A stretch of DNA of 30,905 nt from Chromera velia. Its lineage: Eukaryota; Sar; Chromeraceae. Position 1 is the stretch's first letter; each line of letters begins with the position of its first letter. The stretch lies in NCBI GenBank assembly GCA_018398765.1, contig JAHBMJ010005247.1, forward strand, positions 40,646 through 71,550, given 5' to 3'. Of this stretch, positions 1-10,247 are shown piece after piece. The notes below the pieces were generated by a model that was not told where the DNA came from, ran no database searches, and saw only the letters and a program-made list of their open reading frames with translations. A program made the translations under genes and the position numbers.

Positions 1-2661
1 CCCACTGATGAAAGACACGCAAAGTTTCCAGGACCTGCTGCTTTTCCGATTCCGGTTCGCAAACCTCGCAGAAGACCGGAATAGCAAAGACATCTGTTCG
101 GATCTCTTTCCGTTCCATCTTCAGAGCAATCACACACCAATTCAGAAATACAATAACGTCCCGCACGGCTGTCCACCTCCTTCCACCTCCAGTTCTGATA
201 TGAAAGCAACATCCAGGAAAAGTCCCCGCACAATTCAGCCAGTCAAAACGGGCCCCGTTGAGCACATGGATTGAGTCGGAGAGCCGTCGGTCTCGCGGAT
301 CCCTTCCCGTCACCCCGTCTAAGGGTACCCAGGGTAGGACAATGTGGAAGCCAAAAGGATCTCTGGGCAGAAGGACATCCACGCGAGGACCCTGTGGGCA
401 GGACAGAAACGAGGCAGCGGATGATGAAAACTCTGCATAAAAGATTAATTCGGTTCTCGGCTTGTAAACGGAAAATTTTCTCGAAGCATCTTCCTCCTTT
501 ATTGGTGGGAGGACGGGCCCGCCACACTGTAACGAACGCATGCAGTCAACTGAGAGAAACAAAAGCTAGTCACGTCCAAGCTCTCCTCATCCTCATTGCT
601 CTCATGCCTTACCTACCGACCTCGGAGTCCGCCTGCAGAACCTGCAACCAGCAATTGGGCTTTCCGATCTCCTTCTTCTGTCCAGTAGCCAAAATCATTT
701 CAGCGCTTTCAGAAGCGAAGGATGGAGAGAGAACCGGCCACGGCTGCTGAAGATCGCGCTGCTGGTTTCGATCGTCTATGATATTCTCGGATGCGACCTC
801 TTTCGCAACCAGATTGAAAACTTCTGGGAACGGAATTTCTTTTTCAACCTCCTTTGACAGATGCCTGGTCAAATAGCCGCCCTTGGAAGTGATGTAGGAC
901 GCCTCTCCAGTCGCACATCCATGCCCAAGAAACATGCGTGCCTCCTTGCCTAAGACAGAAGGAATCCGATATCCAACCGTCGTGAATGCTGGTGTATTGC
1001 CAAGGGAAAACGTACCCAGTTCTCCGTTGTCCGTCTCTCCCATGCGGTTACTTCCTGCCCAGTGCCGACAACAGTCAAGGATGACGTACAGGGACGACTC
1101 CTCCCAGACGTTGTCTATCATACTCCACAGGTTCGAGATCAGTTTGTCAAGAGGCACGTCTCCACTCTGCATGCGAGAACGCATCAAGAATTAAAGCGAA
1201 AGGAGGGGGCTTGCTCATTAATGGTACGAAATGCACACACACTGTCAAAAGGCACGACGCAGCTATACGTCAAGGGAATACAAACATGTAAGGGAAAGAC
1301 ACCACAATCGCACGCAGAAACGAGAGATCTTTCAAAATGCTTTTCAGACGCGAGAGCAAAAATGCGTGTCCAATGGCTCTGGGTTCAAAGAAGGATCTGA
1401 ATGTGTAGAAAAAAAACAGCTCTGCGCTGTGTAAGTGAAATTCCAAACTGAGTATTGGAATACTTAAACATCCTTCGAGGCACAACTCTTGACACATACA
1501 CTCGCAGAAAATTAGAGGCACACACTTTGCGATAACCGGATATGTGAAGACAGACAGAGTAAGAGAGGCAGAGAGAGGAGGGGAGAAAGAGAGGGGACTT
1601 CGGGGAAGGGATGGAAGAAAGAAGCGACGATGAAGTCAGGAAGCGAAAAAGCGGTGGGGAATACAGGAGAGGGATGCGGATGAAAAGGAAAACATAACAG
1701 TAGACGGACAAGGAGAAAACCGCACCAGAAAAAAGAATCATGTGGACAACAGAAACACGAAGACACAGACACACAGAATGCCTCAATCCTGTTCCAAAAA
1801 ACAGGCAGCTAATTAACTGACTGCAGCCCAATCCAGAGGTACCAAAAACTGTTCCCCTCGCTCTTCGTATCCATGCCCGCAAAAGTGAAAGAAAACCATC
1901 GCCCCGTCAGAGGGGTTCACCATGTCTTCTCGCGTGTTGCTCAGTGTCTCGGACAGCCACTTAATTGACTTGTCCATGACATCCGCCTCGTGCGCATTCT
2001 GAAATTCAAGCACTGCTGTGAAACCGATGGACAGAAGTTTCTCTCGCAAGAGTTCTATGCCTTTCTCTGCTCCCAGCAAAGGATCATACGTCACGGGCTT
2101 CCCCCCGAAAGGGCATGACCAATGTAGTCCGATACCGACATCAGCACTGCAATTCGCGGACGGTGGCCGGGTGGAGGCCTTCGTCTCTCGAGAGGTGCAG
2201 GGTACTCTTTATTTTCTGAGGGCTCGGGGGTGGGCAGGATGTGAAAGGCCGTTGCGATTTCGTGAACTGCGTGAAACAGGTCCATCTTTGGGGGCCCTTC
2301 AATGGCATGTCTTGAACCTGTCGTGATGTGAGGATGAATTCCTGTGTTCAAATTCGAGGCGTGCACCTGAATTGGGATAGGCGCCTCGCTTTGGCCAAAC
2401 AACTCTCAGGCAGCAACTCTCGAGCTTGACGGTGACCCCGCCTTCGTCGTTCTGAATAGATGAATCCGGCTTCAAATCAAATTTGCTCCTTTGGTCTGGT
2501 GTGAGCCTACCAAGAATAAGAGCCGTGTCAAAATCCAATTTGTCTGAAGGCCTGCTATTACTGATACTGGGAAAGTTTGTCGTCCAATAATTTTTGAACT
2601 TTTCCCATTGTGGTAGTCTCCAATCTGCAGTCGTTGGTAGTGAGTCTGTGGGGTTCTCCAT
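1..2661 (-). CDS. Caspase-like cysteine protease (peptidase C14 p20 fold), partial, with two frame breaks
   Basis: The protein carries both parts of a caspase-type catalytic dyad. The His strand reads FFHFCGHGYE (about 1870-1900) and the Cys strand reads YVILDCCRHW (about 1070). Between them lies FLVPLDW, and after them MFLGHGCATGEASY and a GGYLTRHL segment like those of protist and bacterial caspase-like proteins. Exons seen: 1822-2661, 613-1166 and 1-194. Introns are 1167-1821 (donor GTCAGT, acceptor CATGCAG, phase 0) and 195-612 (donor GTAAGG, acceptor TATCAG, phase 2), and both joins keep frame. The last exon runs off the left edge. The first exon is not one frame: the N-terminal part (from ATG 2661) changes frame between 2299 and 2402, and again at a G6 run (2101-2106) just before VTYDPLLGAEKG. 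Either indel errors, tiny introns or real decay could explain this. DCCR instead of DSCHSG argues against a classical metacaspase. Substrate preference cannot be read. Confidence 0.75.
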
Positions 2662-3424
2662 TCAGCACCTGGCCAAGGCCCATAAACTGAGTTTCGCGGA
2701 AACGGATCTTATCGGCAGTCGTTCAGAAGCCAGTGAACAAAGATCGATTTTCTTTTGTCTGGGGCCAAGCGACTAGCAAAACAGTCCAAGGCCCGGTGTT
2801 GTTGGACCCAAGGGCTTCCAGACATATGAATGTAGCTATAGCAGCGTGGCATGTCGGCCCCGCCAGACACTGACAGTTGCACACGAAACACACTAATTGC
2901 AAGATTGAACACAGCTCTGGTCGACCATGACTGACCTTCATATATGGCGTGCATGCATGCATTTGCGGTGGCATGTCTCTCCGCATGGCCAGCCATTGCT
3001 CACGCCGCGAGTCACGCGTGGACCCATGCAGGCGAGATGCCCCCCACCCCACGTACTCCCTATGGACCGTTGATTATTAAGGAGACCGTGTGGGGTGATG
3101 CATGATTGAGGGTGATTAAAGGTTTTGTTATGCATGCCTCGTCCCCATATATGAGGGGCGGATCTAGCCTTGTTTGTCAGAAGGTTCCGCTTTCTTCCGC
3201 ACGCGCGCGATCTATCGTGATCATAGATTATTATAGACTTATAAATTTTCTTTTGAACATTGTAACTTGTAGTTCTAATTAAGACAGACAGTTATCAGTT
3301 ATAAGTAACTCAATGTTCTAACAGTTACTGATAGTATTAGTTAGAAGTCGTTATACGAGTTCGTCAACTTCTTATCATCTAAGTTATCACTTAAAACGTT
3401 TTACATTTTTTTTAGCATTCTAGA

Positions 3425-3468
<44 letters not shown>

Positions 3469-3633
3469 TTACAATTAATCAAAAACTATATGGTCGTGCA
3501 TAAATGCTACACTCTAGGCTGAACTTACTATTTTCAGTGATATGACACTTAATTTCTGCCTGTATAGTTTTATATGTTTGCATTGACTCCATGAATTTTG
3601 TGTATGGACGGATTTCCCATCAAAATTTATCAT
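2662..3633. other. AT-rich intergenic spacer
   Basis: This spacer lies between the caspase-like gene start (2661) and the stop of the SYO1-like gene (3634), both minus strand. It should contain the caspase gene promoter and the SYO1-like 3' end. Base composition changes sharply near 3160: GC-balanced to the left, with GCATGCATGC runs around 2951 and 3131, and strongly AT-rich to the right. No convincing coding frame was found on either strand. Confidence 0.6.
3428..3464. repeat. (AT)n microsatellite
   Basis: A perfect AT dinucleotide run of about 17 units, flanked by further A/T-rich sequence, in the intergenic spacer. Confidence 0.95.
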
Positions 3634-4421
3634 TCATTGCATATGCGACTTCTTGTAGTCAAGAAACCGTTCTGCGTTTTCCACAGCCTCAAGCAAGCGA
3701 AACTCCACTGCACTGACTTCCTCAGGAGGCACCCTTCCCTCCGCAAGTCTCTGCAAAGACATTCATTCAAAACATGCCCCACCATCAGAAGAAAGATTGA
3801 CAAACCCCAGTGACGACAATATTCGCTGCACAAAAAAAACTGAAAACGCAAAAAAATATGAAGCACCACAGGAAGTAGAGGCACGAACGGCAGATGGGTT
3901 TTCAATCTTCATTCACTCAAACGGAAGAGCCATGATGTTATGAATGTACCCCCCCTCTTTAGCCCCCCAAATGACGCACGCCTGCTTGAAAGACCAACCT
4001 TGACTGAGGCCTGCAGACTCGGCATTGCGCCCTGGAGCACACCCAGAGTCCCGACTGCAGCTAGCTCGTTGTCATAGTTCTCATCTGCATCCAGACAAGG
4101 GGGGGGNGGGGGGGGGGGGGTTGGAGAAGAGAAGCGCAAGGAATCAATAAACGCGGGACTTTTGGATTCACTGGTCGGTGTGTTTGGTTCCTCAAACATC
4201 TGCCTGCGTTCTTTTCTGTCTACTCCCTCTCCCCCTTCTCCGAAGGGTATCTATCTCTCGTCGCGTCTGTCCTGCCATTTCATCTCACCAAACGGACATA
4301 CAGACACGAATGCACCCGGACACACAAGCATAAACACAAACACGCACATACACGCGAACACAGACTCACAGACACACAGACACTTACATACACACGCACG
4401 CACGCGCGAACGCACACGCAC

Positions 4422-4462
<41 letters not shown>

Positions 4463-7400
4463 CATGAACATACGCACACAAACACATAATCACACACGTA
4501 CATGTACACACTCGCTCAGACACAAACAAACACACAGACACGGACACACACACGAACACACAGACGCAAGGGCACCCACAGAGATTTCAATGACCAAAAA
4601 GAAGGAAAAGCAGACACAAAAGCAAAAGAAGCCCTCAATCCAAATCCAAACGGACATACACACCTGCGAAGACATCAAAAAGAGAGTTCAGGGCCTCCGC
4701 AGTCAAGCTCGCCCCTGCCGTCCCCACCCCAGAAGCCAGAATTCGCGTCCACGCCTCCAGCAAAGAACGACGTCCTCCCACCTGACCGCAAACAGGAAGC
4801 TGAGCCACGGCAGTGCTGCATGCTGCCACCTGCGTCTGTGCACCTGCCCAGACTTCACGAGCCTCTGCAGCATCCCCCTCCGCCGTTCCTTCCTTCAGAA
4901 GAGGGAGGGCGGGCAGGTTGACAGAGAGGAGACCTCCGAAGAGACTCCAGATCCTCTGGAAATCCTCGGGAGAAAGGTCTGGCTGAGGAAAGGCACTTCC
5001 CTTGGCTTTCGACTTCTTCTTGCTCTTACCGGATCCAGCCGCACGTGCAGCGTGATTCTGGGCAGCACGGCGGGCAACTGCGGCAGTCAACTGCATGCAG
5101 AAACGGTAGGGACAATTTGTCATTTTCTAGGAACAAATCAACACGCTGCAAATAAGCACTTCAAATCAAAAGCTTCAATCACTGCGGCACTCAACTACAT
5201 GCAGAAAAGCAGGCAGGCAACAAGCATCACCCACCACATCTCAAACAACAAGGCATTCAAGAAGGCATGCAGGCGCCCGGCCAAGAAAGGACTCACACAA
5301 AAGGAGGACGAGGCCAAAAACAAAAGGAAGGGCCAAATCACCAGTTGATTCTTCTAGTCGGTTGGACTTGACGACTTTCAATGTCTCCTCATGAGACCAC
5401 ACAGAGGAGGCTCACAAAATGCTGAACATCAGAAAAGGAGAGCACTCCCACCCACCGACCCACCCGCGAGACGGCCTCAACGAGTCCGAGTGCACTTCTT
5501 TGGAAGCTGGGAGGCAGGAGCACAGTTGCCCCCTCCTTCTCTTCTTCTGCCTTCTGCGCATCTGAAGCCGAAGCAGACGAGGGAGCAGAAGCGCTGGCTG
5601 CGATGCTCTCGAGACCCCCAAGCACCTCCTCGGCAACAACCCTCAGCAGAGGCGCACAAGTGCGGAGGAACGAAGCTTCGTTGATCCCACTCAACACTGC
5701 AATCAGCAAAAAAGGACAGTCAGTCAGAAAAACATTTATTCAGATGATTGTATTCAAATTGAAAAAACGGGTCAACAGGGTCTCTAAACAGACAGTGAGT
5801 GTATCTATCACTCTGCAAGAAATGGGTGCGGAGATGACTCCTTCCTGCAGGGAGAATCAGAAAAGGAACGAGAGAGAAAAGAGGCTGAAGATCCATCCAG
5901 GCAGCGGGTGGGTCCACAGACTTGATCGAGCCCCCAGATCAAGCTCACGTCACAAGCCCAAAGCTACACACACAGGCACCCCCGACTGTCTACCCTCACC
6001 TTTCTCCGGTCCGTTCTCTGCCTGCACGAGTGTGCCTGCAAGGTGTGCCGCTGCTGCGATGGCATCGAAGAGAAGTTCCAACTCGTCATGACGGGTGCTG
6101 CACCGATCGATCGATCAACCGAAGAAGGAAGGAAGGAATGGGGGGGGGGGATCAAGAGAGGCCAAGAGACCTCATTCAAAAGGACCAGAGAGCGATGAAC
6201 AGAGAGGAATGGAGAGGGGACCAAGGAAGAGGGGAGAGTCTGTCTGCGTGTGTGTGAGAGAGAGGGGGGGGGGAGGGAGAGAGAGACAGAGAAAAAGAGC
6301 GAGCAGCGCGCGCGCGCGTGTGTGAGAGAGAGTTAGAGGGGGAGAGAGAGAGAGAGAGAGAGAGAGAGACGACGACGACGAGACAGTGAGGGCAAGGGAG
6401 AGAGCGAAAGAGAGCATGAGGAAGAAAGCAGAGAGACAGAGGGAGACAGAAGGACAGGGAAGAAAAGAGAAGACAGAGATCGAAAGGGGGGCTGGACGGG
6501 GGAGAGAAAGAGAGGAGAAGGGGACAAGGAGAGAGAGTATCGGTGAGACAGACAGTCGAGAACATTTCCTGCCGAGCTGTCTGGAAGCAGAAACATGAAG
6601 TTTGACAGACAAACCTGAATGCCAGCGAGGCCAGCAGTTGGCGTTCAATCGGAGCAGTCCATTTGATGACGTTCTCGAAGACTAGATTGAAGACCTGCTC
6701 TGTCGCGAGGACCTTGGCCACGGGGGGGGCAATGAAGAGCTCCTCCTCCTCGTCTGGGGCCTCTGCGTCTGCCATTTCCTCATCGGGGGGGGCTCCAGAG
6801 TCCACTGCACGCAAGCAGGCAGGCAAGAGACCAGACACGTACGTGTCTTTTCTGATGGAGAGATTCCAGAGAGAGTACGAGACGGGAGGGAGGAGACGGC
6901 TGACTGACCTGCCAGGTTGTTCAAAAGTTGGAGCCCGACCTTCAGAGCCTCAGTGTGGAGAGCCCAGTGCCGCATGGCCTGCACAATAGGAGAAAGAGGA
7001 CAAGTCTTTCACACTGCTGCAACTGGAGATGCTCCTCTTTTGGGTAGAAAGCGGCCGTTTGGTCTAGTGGTATGATTCTCGCTTCGGGTGCGAGAGGTCC
7101 TGGGTTCGATTCCCAGAACGGCCCCTTATGTGGAGGAAAGGAGTATGTCACCTGGTCCAACTCTCTGCCACTCTCCCGTCTGTTTCCCACCCCGCTCCCT
7201 TTTCTAATACGTAAGAGAACCCCGTCTCCATCCTTCCGAGTGGGTTTTTGCCACCACCTGACTGGTCACAGTGAGATACAAAGAACTTCTGGGATGGATT
7301 CAATGCCGTCTCCATTCAGGCAGGTTGTAAAATGACTGACCTGTTCTCTGTGTTTTCTTGCAGCTGCATCCAGAGCATCGGTGAAGGACTCATACTTCAT

Positions 7401-8796
7401 GTGATCCATCCCACCCATCTCCCTCGCAGTTTTTGCGTCAATGAACTTCTTCTCTTTCTTTCCGGACCCGTTTTCGACTGCGGAAGCTCCTCCAGGAGTC
7501 TCATTGGTGTCAGCCTGAACCGCATTCTTCGCAACTGCAGAGCGTGTCGCAAGTCAAAAGGCAGAGGCACAAGAAGACGATAAGAACACAAAGGCCTGGA
7601 GCAGCGTAAACTCGACTGCACAGCATAAGTGCTTGTACGTGCGGGCTGTCTGACAGGAGATTTGAGCGAAGAAGCTGTATGGCAGAGTTCGCAAGTTGGG
7701 CTTCAAAGTACCTCGCGAAAAGACGGGCCCCGGAAACAGTGAGTGAGGGGCACTTCATGAGTTGAAGGCATCCCGCCGCATCCATGGAGACGCTCGCACG
7801 GAGCGAACGAACAGCTTCGGCATGTTCTCAACCTGAAAAAAGCCCCCGGGGGGGATTGAACCCCCGACCTTCAGCTTACGAAGCTGCTGCTCTACCACTA
7901 AGCTACGGAGGCCGCTGGCACAGTGGAAGTGCCGGAAAATTTGGGACATTTGGGACACGTTTCACATCGCTGCAAAAACAACACGAATTGTCTGACCTTT
8001 CTCTGTGCCTTTCAGAATGCCATCCGAGAGAGCGTAGAGAGCTCCTGTTAGATCAAAACCGTCACCGGGACGAAGAGCAAGCTGCATAGCAGTAAAGGGG
8101 GGAAATCCCCCAAACGATCGATTCATGACCGTAAACAGACGTCGATACAGATCTCAAACAGTCGACCCACTCGGGTCGCAGTGCTTTGCAGAGATCGGAG
8201 ACGGTATGAGAACAGTGCCTCGAGTAAATGCAAGTTGGATTGCATGAAGGCTACATTTTGTATGCAACACATCACCAGACCCAGCCATACTCTGCCCCAG
8301 CTCTTGCATGCGCTTTTGCTGCTAGCATGACTCCTTGCACATCCAACCAACTGCAAATCGCTGCGTCAAACCAAACACATGCATGCACTTTGGTGACTGA
8401 AGCCCTCCCAGGACCCAGCGATCACCCTTGCATGACCGGAAAAGGGCTGTGAGGCGAGAAACAGCCACAACCATCATAAACAGACTGGTAGAAGGGAAGG
8501 AGAGGGCAGAGAGCTCAGAAGACTCCAGACTGAGCCGTCGATCAGGACGAGTCACAAAAGAGCGTGGCAGACAGACAGACTAGCACTCGTGGAGGCATAA
8601 AGACAGCCAAATAGCGCAAAATACAAAGCAACACAGGCAAAGGAAAACACAGGAGCAGCAAACCAAAACATAGACGGAATCTCCCTCACTCTCTCCCTCT
8701 CGCTAACAAAGGCGTCACTTACACGCGCTTACACGCCCACCCCCAGGGCCGACCAATCCAACCAGACGCAACATAGGGAAGGAAAGAGAGAGGAGA

Positions 8797-8835
<39 letters not shown>

Positions 8836-9598
8836 GCGGGAAGGGAGGGGAGAGAGAGAGAGCGCACCGACCTCTACCAGCCACTTTGTAGCTGCGCGAT
8901 CTGAGTCAACACTGCACAGTACTGTGGCGAGGTCCATAGTGGCAAGCCAGCTCTCCTCGCCGGCCGCGAACACGTGAGAAGGGGGGAACACCAGTGGAGA
9001 GGGCACTCCTCCCTGGCCTCCCGTCAGTTTGTGCACGTGGGCCTTCCACCCATTGTTTTTGAGAACCAAAAAGTCCTTCAGAGAATGCAAAGCTCGATCG
9101 TTGAACGGCTGCATGCAGACAGACAAACAGACAGACACATGAGATTGGTGCCATGAATAGTTAGTGTCTCGGTGGCTCGATCTGCTCGATCTGAGAATGA
9201 GGAACAAATGAACAGGTGTTGCCAAGCGATCATGCACCAACTCAAGAAACACCAGACGAAGCGGAACAAGCGAAAAGAGCAGATCGAGGCAAGGTTGCAA
9301 GCAGAGGAAAACAGACGAGAAATTTGAACGAATCGCGAAGAAAAATGTGCCCGCAAGCAGGAGAAAAAAAACCAAAAAGCAAATGAAACAAGGTCGGAAA
9401 AGACAGCAAAGAGGCCAAGAAAGGAAGAGACGACGAAGGGAAGAAAGAAGGGCGACAGAAAAAAGAAAGAACGCCCATTCAACCCCCCCCCCCCCCCNCC
9501 ACACACAGAGAGAGAGAGGGAGGGCCCGGGGGGGGGAGAAACGGACAGAGGGAAAGAAAGATCGCCAGAAAGCACGAAAGAAGGAAGGAGGGGTAGGA

Positions 9599-9646
<48 letters not shown>

Positions 9647-9711
9647 AAAAGAAAGAAAGAAAGAAAGAAAGAAGGAAGGAAGGAAGGAAGGAAGGAAAGA
9701 AAGAAAGAAAG

Positions 9712-9748
<37 letters not shown>

Positions 9749-9811
9749 AAGGAAGGAAGGAAGGAAAGAAAGAAAGAAAGAAAGAAAAGAAAGAAAAATT
9801 CTGAAGGAAAG

Positions 9812-9902
<91 letters not shown>

Positions 9903-10216
9903 AGAGAAAGAAAGAAGAGAGAGAGAAAGAGAAAGAAAGAAGAGAGAGAGAGAGAGAGAGAAGAACGAAACAAAGAAAGAAAGAAAGAAAAAAGAAAGAG
10001 AAAAAAAAAAAAGAGAGAGAAAAAAAGAAGAGAGAGAGAGAGAGAGAGAGAGAAAGAAAGGAAGGAAGGAAGGAAAGAAAGAAAGAAAGAAAGAAAGAAA
10101 GAAAAAAAAAAAAAAGAGAGAAAAAAAAAGCAAAAGAAAGAAAGAAAGAAAGAAAGAAAGGGAGAAAGAAAGAAAGAAAGAAAGAAAGAAAAAAAAGAAA
10201 GAAAGAGACAAAGAAA

Positions 10217-10247
<31 letters not shown>

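Noticed and set aside
4251-4678. Cys/Val- and Thr/His-rich frames
   Set aside because: Translated CA repeat inside an intron.
6172-6838. Ser/Leu/Pro-rich minus-strand frame
   Set aside because: Most of it is the translated CT microsatellite; only 6615-6804 is exon.
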